DNA of 64,000 bases from Monocercomonoides exilis (lineage: Eukaryota > Preaxostyla > Oxymonadida > Polymastigidae), in the NCBI GenBank assembly GCA_001643675.2, contig LSRY02000049.1, positions 310,001 through 374,000 of the forward strand. The letters run 5' to 3'. Under the pieces are notes generated by a model, which was not told the DNA's origin, did not search any database, and saw only the letters and a list, made by a program, of their open reading frames with translations. The stretch's first letter is position 1; each line of letters begins with the position of its first letter. This document shows positions 53,701 through 64,000 of this stretch, in pieces. The position numbers were made by a program, and so were the translations under genes.

Positions 53701-56700
53701 AAGCAGACGAAAGAAGACGGATCTGACACTTCTAGCGATTCAAATTCATCGTCTTCAGGCAAAAAATCGAAATCTTCCAAAGAAAATGGAACACAAACTG
53801 GTCTTTTTGATCAGTCGCGGTTCAACCAAGCATGGGTTGCTGCGCAGATAGCGTATGAGAAAGACCGCCCAGTGAAGAGAGTGGTGGAGTCCAGCAGGAT
53901 TTGGAGTGACCGATGGAGCAGACTGAAGATGCTGTATGAATATCCATGTGTCACCGAGTCTGTGTTCACGCCTCAGATATTCACTGCACACTTGCCTGGA
54001 TGGAACAGCTTGGATGAAATGCAACTGGAGAATTCAGGCAATGCGAGAGAAGAAGATGAAAATAAGATTGAAGAGAAAAACGGTGAAGAGGATGGCACTG
54101 AAGAAGAAGAAGAAGAAAAGAGCGAAGAAGAAATCAAAGATAAAGAAGTTAAAGAGTTTCGAAGAAATGATGCATCAACTACAAAGACGGATAAACAAAA
54201 GCCTTCTGCCAATTCACAAAAGTATCCAGTCTTTTCTGGAAGGATACCAGATGACCAAGATCGTCTTGTAACGTCTTCAAATACCGTTGACTTTTATCCT
54301 GCAACAAGCAACATTCCCTCAGCGAAAGCTCATTTTGCATCTCCTGCTGTTCTGCTTAACATCGCACACAGCAACACTTTCATTACACCAGCATCAAAAC
54401 TAACTCCAATGAAGGAGAAGGAAGTCGACGATGCTGCGAAAATATCATTTGCAGAATATGAAGCTGCGCAAAAAGCAGAGAGCGAAAAGAGATTGGAAAG
54501 AAACAGAGCGTTTTTGAGCGGAAAGAAAGGAAAAGATGTGGAAGAGCCGGCACAGACGATAGAAAAGGCTCTTTTGTACCGTTCAGTTCCCTTGTCACAT
54601 GTTGCTGTGATAGATCCATCGCAGCTGTCTCATCTGCTGACTGCTTCGTCCATCACAAATGGAATGACTGCTGGCATCTCACAAACTGCTTTTCTGTTTT
54701 ACACACCCACCGTTCTGAACAATGACGAGGTTGAAACACAAAAAGAGGATTCAAATAAAGAAAAGATGATTTTGAAGCCATTGTCGTTTGAGTCAGTCTA
54801 TCTGGAGACAATTGACTGTGTCCATCCAAAGACAGCAGTGACATACACGTCATTGCTGCTTGACTTGTTTATTCAGGCTGCACAAATCAATTCTGAATCA
54901 GGTTTGAGAGAATTCTTTTTGATTGAACAATAAGTAAACCCTTTCCTTTTCATTTTGCCATTAATCATTCTATTTTTATTCCATTTTTTATTGAAAAATG
55001 TTATCACAATGAAAGTGTCCTTGGAGCAGCTGGTGAGTTCTGTTCAGTCATGGGCTACTGTCAACTGCAGGCACTATCCAGATCATATACCAACTAGAAC
55101 TCTAACTAGCAGCTCAGAATCAATCGATTCATTGCCTCAATGGAATGACACTCTCTTAAGCATTATCAAACATCTTGGCAGTGAAAAGAGAGTTTCTGAG
55201 TACGTAAAACAAAAACTTGTTGAACATGCGAAGATTGTCAGAGACTTGTCATTGAACAGACCTCTCAAAACGATTCTTCCATCCACTTTCTCTGCATTTG
55301 ATCCAATCAGAAACTTGAGCCTTTCCAGCACGTTTGATGCACTTCCTGTCCCGTTCTTAATAACCAACGGATTGATTCGCCCCATTTTGTCTTCTGTTGC
55401 TGCATCTGCCCAGTTGACAATTCAGAGCAGCTTACAGACAACAGAACAGCACCGAGTTATTCTACCTAAGGAAGAGAAGAAGACTACTACGACTTCTTCT
55501 TCGCGTGCTTCTGCTCCAACAAATCTGCCTTCATCTGTTCTGGATCGAGCAATTCCTCTTAAAGATTCTTTGCTTACTGTGTCTCAGTTCAAAGAGATTG
55601 AAGGATGGGAGCTTCTTCAACGCTGGGTCCCTCTTTGGCGCGCTTTGCACAGTGCGAAAGACGAGGAAATGGCTCAACCTGCATTTTTGATGCAAATGAA
55701 ACAGATTTTCAACAAACAATCATCAGTTGTTGGAAAAGATGGAGATTCTGAACAAGCTTTGCTTCCTATCAAAGCTGATGCTGATCTTGTTGAGCAACGC
55801 ATGCTCGACAGATTGCACAGTTCTTCTTGTGCACTTTCATTGCTCAGCTGTGCTCAAAGCATCCATTCGTATCGATATCCTCGTGCTTCTGACAAAGACA
55901 AGCTGAAATATGCAGATGTCTGCAGATTTGACAACGCATTTGACATTACCGAAGGAATGGAAGAGACAGCGAAAGTGAAAGAGGAGTACAGAAAAATGAA
56001 AGTTGAGCAGAGAAAAGGTTATGCTCTTCGGAAATGGAAAGCAGAATTTGCTAAACAGAATAATAAGCAACCATCTGACGATGAAATCAAGCAATGGGAA
56101 GCGAAATATCAAGAGCTTCATCCAACCGAATCTCATTTGAAGAAATCACATTCATATTCCTCTCCGTTTACATCTCACAATGACGAGCAGTTCTTATCAA
56201 TGACTGTATGTCTTAATCCTCTCTCCGATCGCCAGCGTCCAATTGTTCCCTTCGTTCTCTTTGTTCGTGAACAATACAGCAAATGGCTGCTTGGCAGAAT
56301 GGTGCTGACTCCTGTTTTGATATGCTCTGCACTTCCTATGCGCTCATTCTACCGCTTTTCGATTATGGACAAGCCTCTCTTCTCAAAGGAAACTGGGCAG
56401 ATGATTTCTGGGCAAAAGCTTGTTTTCCCACAAATGGCTGAATCGTTTGTCTTCACACTCAACCATCAGGCGCCTGCAGGGTGGATGGTCGCACCGAAGA
56501 TCGCTGTCGATGATTTGGACAACATCAAGTTTGATCCGCTCGGAAACGAACGCACCAGAAATGTTACTGCGGTGTATCAGATTGAAAAGTTTCTTATCCA
56601 GGGGCACGTTCATTCTGTGCTTGAGCATCCATCAACTGAAATGCCGCTGTCTTTGCATTCAATCAAGACCTCGTCATGTTACATCACACAGCAAACATCG

Positions 56701-58417
56701 ACAATCTCGACAGCACCTTCGATGGTGTCTTCTCTGTCATCTCATACCATCCAGTCATCAACTGTTGTTCTTCAGCAACGAGGCTACTTCCAACTGCCTG
56801 CACCTTCACCAGGAATACACTTGCTGTCTGTGAATCCGTATCTCGTGAAGCACATTTCCTTTGCAGCAGCAGAGTCTCAGAGAGTGACAGTGCTAACATC
56901 AGAGAATTCTCTCAATGAAGCATCGTCGACCGCAGAAAGAGGGTGCTGTGTGGTGGCAGACGGTGCAAAGGATGTTTATGTACATGTGAGCGGATGGGGA
57001 GGCGTGCGGCTGATGTCGAAAGTGAACGAGTTTGGAAAGGATGAGAATCTGTTTGCGCTGACAATCGAAGAGATGGAAAAAGAAAAAGCACTCGAAGCAA
57101 AGAAGCAGGAGCCGAAAGAAAATGCGAAAAAGGAGAAAGTTCCAGCAGGGAAAGGAAAGAAAGATTCAATTTCACAGCACATGAAGAAACGCGGAGCAAA
57201 GAAGCAGATGACTTCTTCTGAGTTGGCCGCTGCATCGTCAGACATGATTCATATCTTCACTATTTGTTCTGGCCATCTTTATGAGCGTCTGGCTAAAATT
57301 ATGATGATCTCTGTGCTGAACAACACGCAACACAAAGTGAAATTCTGGTTTTTGGGCAGCGTAACGTCACCGATGTTCAGAGAAACCCTGCCAAAGATGG
57401 CAAATTCACTGGGATTTGAGTATGAGCTGATGGATTATGGCTGGCCGCACGAAGTGGCAACACAGCCATTTACGAAGATGCGGACGGTGTGGGCGATGAA
57501 GATCCTGTTTCTGGATGTGCTGTTCCCTCTTGATTTGGACAGGGTCATTTTTGTGGATGCAGACAACGTGTGCAAAACAGACATGATTCAGTTGATGAGG
57601 ATGAATCTGAAAGGAGCGCCGTATGCCTTCACGCCATTCTGCAACAACAGAGAGGAAATGAAGCCATATCGGTTTTGGGAGGTTTGATTGTTTATCTCTT
57701 TTTCTTATTGTTCAATTATTTGCTCATATTGTTTTATCATTCTTTTTTTTAATGCTTTCTAATTATTTTACAATTATCTATTATTTGAACAGACTGGCTA
57801 CTGGGCAAACGAGCTGAAAGGCAAGCCATACCACATTTCAGCTTTGTTTGTGGTTGATCTCAAGAAGTTTCGAATGATGGGAGCAGACAACATTCTGCGA
57901 GATACCTACGAGGCACACGCCCGCGACAAGAACTCGCTTTCCAACTTGGATCAGGATCTGCCTAATCTTGTCCAGGATAAAGTGCCTATCTACTCACTCC
58001 CCCAGGATTGGCTATGGTGCGGGTCTTGGTGTTCAGATGAGACACAGAAGCGTGCAAAAACAATTGATTTGTGCAATAATCCACACACTCACGAACACAA
58101 GCTGGCATTTGCAAAGAGAGCTATTCCTGTATGCTTTTATTGATTTATAACTTATTATTTCACGAAATGAAAAAATTGTGTTTTTTGAATGATTTCAATT
58201 CTTTTCAATTCAATTTTTTTAGGAATGGAGCATGTATCATCAAAAAGTCTTGAACTTGGAAGAAAAACTTCGAAGTCTGCCACAAAATATGACTTTCCCA
58301 GCAAACGTTACAAACACCAACGGAACAGAAGTAACTGCACAAACACAACCAGCAGCTGCTCCAAAGACACCTCGAACTAAGGAATCTGCAGAAACTGAAG
58401 AGAAGATTGATCTTTAA
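50782..58417 (+). CDS. UGGT: UDP-glucose:glycoprotein glucosyltransferase (ER folding sensor)
   Basis: Four exons: 50782-54901, 55016-57681, 57793-58128 and 58223-58417. They join to 2,438 residues. UGGT re-glucosylates misfolded N-glycoproteins in the ER so that they rebind lectin chaperones. A signal peptide is present ([17 protein letters not shown]). The C-terminal GT24 catalytic domain starts near residue 2117: [27 protein letters not shown], then FVDADNV with the DxD at 2221-2223, [36 protein letters not shown] and KTIDLCNN. The first intron uses GTTTGA and joins in phase; without it the frame stops at 54933. Most UGGTs are ~1,500 residues. The extra ~900 lie in the N-terminal sensor region, partly as acidic or Ser-rich insertions. 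The C-terminus is KIDL, a plausible variant ER-retrieval signal. Confidence 0.93.
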
Positions 58418-58901
58418 GATGATTTTTTTTAAAAATTAGTTTCTTCTTTCAAAATAGTCTTTTTATCTACTGTTTTTTATGTCTTCTATATCACTTCACA
58501 AAATGCGTGTTATTTTTCAGCAAAAATATTCAATCCAGAAAATAATCATTAACATTTGTTATTTATAAAGCCTTTCAACGAAATTGAAAAGTGAAAAATA
58601 TTTTCATAAGATTATGAAAATTAACATAAGCACTTGAAAATAAATCCTCTCCATTTATCATCTTGAATAAATAGATAAAATAATAAGGGGAAATCAAAAA
58701 CGGATCAATTTATTCTTTATAATCACAAACAAACGATCTGTAAAAGGCAAAACTGAACAAATCCCAAATAACTAACACCAAATGAAGAGCATAGCAACAA
58801 AATGAATAGTACAGTTACATCATAAAAAAAAAACACAAATAAAAAATTACAAAGAAAGAACAGAACAATAACACTCACGATATTAGCTTAAAATAATCAC
58901 T
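58418..58901. other. Convergent gap between UGGT and the Ser-rich gene
   Basis: About 480 bp of AT-rich sequence separating two convergent 3' ends. No gene, RNA or repeat is seen. Confidence 0.5.
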
Positions 58902-61900
58902 TCAACTGTTTCCCTTTTCCCTCCACAGGCACTTCCAAATGAGATGCTTATTGCCTTCGATCGCATCACTCACACTCACAAGCCCCGAATACACACCATA
59001 TACCTCACAGATCCTGCCCTTCACTTTCTTCTCCTTCGCCAGCCGTCTTATCTGCCTCACCCAATGCGGCGATTCACACAGCGCTTTGTCGCACGGACTC
59101 AGCATCACTGGCGGATTCAGCCTCAAACGCGTCTTCTCCACTTCCACCACAAACATCGTCACACACAAAAGCAGGCCACCCCACCGCACGCACAAGACAG
59201 AGTTACCAAAGCTCAGCATTTCTCGTGCAAAGGATACAGCAGCAGCAACGCTGTGCCTTCTGAATGGAAGCGGAAGAAGCAGAGGAAGAGGAGGTGGTGG
59301 CTTCGGCGTGTGGGAAGCAGGGAGTGAAGAGATTTTGGCAGAGGTGGAAGGGAAAAGGGGCGTGGCGGAGGAAGAATTTGTGGAAGAATTGGAGTACGGT
59401 GTGGATGGACGAGAACAAGGGGAAGACAAAGGAGTGGTTGAATGAGGCTGGTCCTGTGCAGAGACAGAGGAAGAGCGGGCAGTGAAGGAAGGGAAGATGA
59501 CTGTGGGAGAGGCAGAGCGCTTGCCGAGGGTGGAGTATGAGTAAGAGGAAGAGGTGAAAGACGAGCCTGTTGAAGGAGAGGAGGAGAGATGGGTGAATGA
59601 AGAGATTGAGCGTGTGTGGGTGAAGCTGGTGGGAGAGGCAGAGCGAAGGGAGGAGGAGAAGGGCTTGGATGAAAGAGAGCGGGTAGAGATTATGTTGTGA
59701 GGGGAAGAAGAAGAAGAAGAGGAAGATGATAAGGAAGAATAAGGCTGAGGAGACAGAAGTGATGTTGAAATAGAAGGTTGTTGAGGGCAGAGGAGAGGAG
59801 ATGTTGGTCTTCCTATTGAAAGACTGAATTTCTGCTGTTTTGATCCATGGGAAGACAAAAATGAGGAGGAGGAGGAAGAAGAACCAGAAGAAGAAGAAGA
59901 CGATGAAACAGAAGATATTTTTGGAGTAGTAGGAGAAGGATGTGACATGAACGAGAGTGAAGAGTCAGCCAGAAGCGATGTGGTTGCCATTCCTGAAGGT
60001 GAGGAAAGATTAGAGCATGAACTGCCACTGTTATTTCCACTGCCATTGCTATTTGCAATGCCTGCAACTGTGTTTGGGCTGACGGCAGGGCTGGAAAGAG
60101 AGCGTGGATGGGCGACGAAGGAGAAGAGTGTTTGTGAAGGAGACTGGTCAGGTGACTCAGAAGTCGAGTGGAGCTGGTCGAAGGGAAGTGAAGTGGAAGT
60201 GGAGATTGGGATAGGGCGAGCTGAGGAGGAGGAGGAAGAAGAAGTGGCTTCTTTATCATTGTCGGGTGTGGAAGCGAAATAGGAACTTGAAGAAGAAGAA
60301 GAGGAAGAAGGTGTTAAACAGGCAGATGTTGAAGAAGGATAAGTTGCTGCTGATGATGAATTTTGAAGAGATGCACTTTGAGGCAATGAAAAAGATGGAA
60401 CAGAAGAAGAAGAAGAAGCAGAAGAAGCAGAAGAAGAGGAAGAAGAAGATGAAAATGAGTCAACATTCTGAGCTGGAGCAAAGATTGGTGAGGAAGACGG
60501 GAGGTAAGTGGTCGATGTAACCACAGGCAGTGCAATCTGCTTTATCCTCTGTTTGATTCTTCTTTCTCTCTCAGCAGCAGATGGAGAGCCAGCCGATGAG
60601 GACAAAGAAGACAAGAAGGAGGCATACATCGAGGTGACTGGGGAGAAGCGGGGCGACTGCGCGGTGTTGGATGAGCGGTCGACAAACACGAAATGAACAA
60701 GCTCGCGGAACTTCTCGTTTTGGAGATAGGAAATGACAGAGTGAGAATGAACACTGGAATGAGTTATTAGATTAAAATGGAGAGAAAGATAAATGAATGA
60801 ATGAATTAAAAAATTGAAATAAATCGGAAATAAAAATACGAAATAATTAAAATAACTCAACATAATACGACAAATTGTTTAGAATAGTAATGAGCAATCA
60901 ACTTCCCTCACACAGAATAACATACTAAGGATACAGTTTGTTGATCATCTTCTGAAGTGGGTGACTGGAGAGCCTGTCGCACACTTTCTGCAGAGCAGCA
61001 CGCTCCTTCAGCTGGGCAGACGAGATGGTTGGATGATGTGAAGTGCTGGGTGTTGATGGAGAAGCAGAGGAAGAGGCAGGAGAAAGAGAGGAAGAGAGAG
61101 AAGAAGAAGAAAGAGCGGTAAATGGAGGCATGGGTGAAGAGCGATGTGAATTGGTTTGAAGTGGAGAAGAGAGAGAGGAAGAGGAAACTGTTCTGGAGAC
61201 AGACGAAGAAGATTCAGAGGGAGAAGAAAAAGAAGAAGATGACGAATGAAATGCATTGCCAGTTTGATTAGCTGATTGATTCAAGCTCCCCAGATCCAGC
61301 GCCTTCACGGTTGGAGTGATGCTAGCAGGGAGTATTTCTTCTGTGAATGGCTCACTCATCATCCCACCTGCCGATGCTATCAGCCAATTTCTGGGTGTCG
61401 CTTTCGGTTTTGCTTTAGCTTTTGCCTTTGGCTTCTGCTGAGGTGCTTGTGGAGGCTTCATCAGAATGAGCAGAACGACATGGTCGCCTATCAGATACAT
61501 CTCGACGCTGTTTCGGGTGGTGGTCATTCTGTCATTGGAGGAGGAGGAGAAGAAAGAGGAGGAAGAGGAGGAGGAGAAAAAGAAGGATGACACGATAGGA
61601 TAAGGTTAGATTCAAATGTTGTAACAATATTAAAAATCAATAAAATGAAATAAAATAAAATAGAATTACAAAAAAATAAACTGTAAACTCCTCAATAAAC
61701 ATCAATCACACACCTTGTTGAGTTCTTAGTATCATGATGGAAGAAGAACTGTGCAGCCCACTGCTTTCGCGACGCCAGCCATTCAAGGCCATCCATCCTC
61801 TCGGCTTCATTTGAAGAAGAAGAAGAAGAGGAAGAGGAAGAAGATGATGAAGATATTAAAGATGCAGAACCCAACCCTGAAGCAGAAGTCGAAGACGTTC

Positions 61901-64000
61901 CGTATTCTGATGATGTGCGTGTGACAGCAGGTGATGTCTGGCTGAATGGAGAAGAGATCGAGTGTCCCTGTAGATGCACTGGAGTGTGCTGATGCTGATT
62001 CTGTTGTTGCATCTGCTGTAGCTGCTGCATCTGGTGTGTCTGCTGTGAATGCGAAAGAGAAGTGATATTGTGTGAGTGCTGCTTCTGCTGGAAGAAGCTC
62101 TGGAATTCAGAGGGAGACGAAGGCTGTGGTGAGTGCAAGTACAGCAAGGATTGCGTGTCTTCGTCGATTGGATTCATTCCTCGTGGCGATGGTGATTCTG
62201 CTGATTGAGAGGAAGAAATGGAAGAAGATGTCTTCATTGAGTCAAAGGAAGAGAAGTCGTCGAAGGAGGAAGCGAGGCGAGGCAAGCGTGGCGGCACTGG
62301 ACTGGCACGGTGCAATACATTTGAGTCGAAGGAGCCTTGATAAGAGGATGAAATAGAAGGTTCTGTGTATGATTTTATAGAAGAAGAAGAAGAAGAAGAA
62401 GAGGAGGAGGAGGAGGAAGTAGGAGAGGAGGAAGAAGAAGCAGAGAACGAAAGAGGAGTCGAATCTGACACACGCATCTCAGAAGCAATGGATGATGCTG
62501 TGTCTATCCCAGTCTGAGGCACATGGAATATGGATGAATCAGCAGAAGTCGCTGGATGCAACTGATGAGAGCCGGAAAGAGAAGGAGAGTGAGAAAACTG
62601 ATAAGACAAGTTGGATGCAGTGGAAGGAGGCATTGCAGGAGAATGAGGGGGAGAAGGGGAAGGGGAAGGGGAAGGAGAAGGTGAAGACGAGGAAGAAGAA
62701 GGAGAATGCAAACTTGTGCGTGAATTCGAAGGAGATTGCGCTTCATCCTTTGAATACAAAGCAGAAGCAGAGGAAGAGCCATTCATAGAAGAAGAAGAAG
62801 AAGGAGGAGGAGGAGGTGAGCGATGTGAGTCAATGGCAGAGTAATAAGGAGACATAGCAGGAGGCGAGCGGAATCCGGGGTGTATGTTTGCTTGTAGCTG
62901 AAAGGGCGCTTGAGAAGAGAAGGAAGAGAGTGAGACAGTCTCTGCTGTCACATCTGCTGCCTGGCTGCCTTCACTCAGCTCAGTCATCACACTATATGAG
63001 CTCTGAATATCTGGCTCGATTTGTTCAATGGAAGTGCTTGTGTGTTTTTTGTGGGATTTCTTCTTCTTCTTTGAGCGGGCGAGCTTGCCTTCTGCTGCTG
63101 CTCCATCATTATTCACTTTCTCTGACTTCTGCTTCTGCTTTTGTTTCTTCTTCTTTCTCTTCTTTTTCTTTGTTGTTGTCAATGTATTTATCTTTTCCTT
63201 CGGTGTTTCAAACTGTGTTATCCTACCAAATTCAATATTCTTCTCACTCTCAATAGAACTCAAAGAAGAAGCAGAAGAAGCAGAAGCAGCCACCTCATCA
63301 CCTCCTGCCTCTTTCTCTGAAGGCTCATGCAATGTTCCCAGCGTAGACTGATCTGATAGTGTTGCAGATGTGTTGGCCTTAGCTACACTTGCTTCTTCTT
63401 CATCTTCCACCTTTTCATCTTCGTCGTCCTCTCCTTCTTCTTCCTCACCGTCCTCTTCCTCTTCTCCCTCTTCTTCGCTCTCTTCTTCATATGACTCATC
63501 ACCTTCTTCTTCTTCATCTTCCATGCTTTCATATTCATCCTCGCTTTCTTCACCTGCTGCTCCTCTTTCGTTGTCAGATCCATCTTCAGATTCATCGTCA
63601 TAAGCCTTCACATTCATAAGCGATTCTTTCCCTTCTCCTTTCACCTCACTCGAATGCTGATAACTTGATTGGCTTTGCTTCTCAACTCCGCTGGTATTAA
63701 TCTCTGTATTATTATTATTATTGTTATTACTTTGTTCTGTTTGAGATAAAATGGATGTCTGAAGAACAGAAGGAGGCTCCTGTGAAGATGCTGCGATAGA
63801 CGAGACATCAGCAGAAGCTCCTGTGCAAAATGACGAGTGAGAAAGAGCTGCATCATTTGGCAGTCCAACTGGAGCAGATGGAGTCAAAGAACCTGAAGAC
63901 AGGGCTCCTACTGAAGGTGGTGTGATAACAAATGATGAAGAGTCATTGTAATGAGAAGAAGAAGATGATGATGGTGAAGGATGAGAAAGTGTGTTGAAAG
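58902..64000 (-). CDS. Large Ser-rich protein with HPS1/longin-like C-terminus (5' partial)
   Basis: Three visible exons join in frame: 64000 (open) to 61714, 61528-60926 and 60753-58902, with introns of 185 and 172 nt. About 1,580 residues are seen; the start lies beyond the window. The 5' exon is acidic, Lys-rich, then Ser/Pro/Gln low complexity. Ordered islands separated by Ser runs are: LEWLASRKQWAAQFFF; TRNSVEMYLIGDHVVLLILM across the first junction; LPASITPTVKALDL; LHKI-like KMINKLYPYVHSHSVISYLQ across the second; FRELVHFVFVDRSSN; and a C-terminal block with SFAREMLSFGNSVLCVRWGG and WVRQIRRLAKEKK. The last islands resemble the C-terminal longin region of HPS1 (the BLOC-3 Rab GEF family) in order and spacing, remembered rather than aligned. 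The join itself is well supported; the function is tentative. Confidence 0.7.

Noticed and set aside
1-64000. Stop-codon reassignment, as known in some oxymonads
   Set aside because: TAA, TAG and TGA all end well-recognised proteins at the expected length (CTF8 TGA, eS7 TAA, V-ATPase c TAG), so the standard code fits.
1-64000. tRNA, rRNA, CRISPR array or bacterial-type operon
   Set aside because: No tRNA B-box-like sequence in a foldable context, no rRNA similarity and no regularly spaced direct repeats were noticed. Gene structure is eukaryotic throughout.

Overview
The window comes from a eukaryotic nucleus, most likely a flagellated anaerobic protist. Genes carry many short spliceosomal introns (about 44-221 nt) and intergenic DNA is AT-rich. 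TAA, TAG and TGA all end genes, so the standard code applies. Two giant surface receptors have right-handed beta-helix (pectin-lyase-like) ectodomains and a kinase-like tail. This architecture is typical, as far as I recall, of Preaxostyla/oxymonads such as Monocercomonoides, so the placement is an inference from protein style, not a phylogeny. Two axonemal proteins (RIB43A, CFAP53-like) show that the cell builds flagella.

Layout. 1-2808: 3' part of a two-pass membrane protein. 3195-4056 (-): spliceosomal cyclophilin PPIL3 in six exons, which no single long ORF reveals. 4205-9846 (+): cohesin SMC1, 11 exons. 10292-11043 (+): V-ATPase subunit c. 11416-13029 (-) and 13089-13723 (+): RIB43A and an unknown protein, head to head with 59 bp between start codons. 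14580-24465 (-): receptor A, about 3,294 aa once one 1-nt frameshift is allowed for. 25169-28086 (-): FKBP15-like protein; 28188-28930 (+): nicotinamidase. 29623-31374 (-): CFAP53-like; 31479-32051 (+): ribosomal protein eS7. 32449-32868 (+): CTF8. 33606-38660 (-): a third beta-helix surface protein, in two ORFs that may be one gene. 39007-46704 (+): receptor B, paralogue of A. 47440-47849: a MITE-like inverted-repeat element. 48548-49664 (-): TatD-type hydrolase. 50074-50544 (-): unknown basic protein. 50782-58417 (+): an unusually large UGGT. 58902-64000 (-): Ser-rich protein with an HPS1/longin-like C-terminus, running off the window.

Most of the window is unrelated housekeeping genes packed tightly, often as divergent pairs. 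The accessory core is 14.5-46.7 kb. It holds three beta-helix surface proteins, two of them receptors whose cytoplasmic kinase domain has lost every catalytic motif but is nearly identical between paralogues. SMC1 and CTF8 both act in sister-chromatid cohesion, and RIB43A and CFAP53 both belong to the axonemal doublet lumen. Neither pair is adjacent, so co-regulation cannot be claimed.

Exon boundaries were worked out by hand from GT-AG sites, reading phase and family conservation. No transcript or alignment evidence was available.
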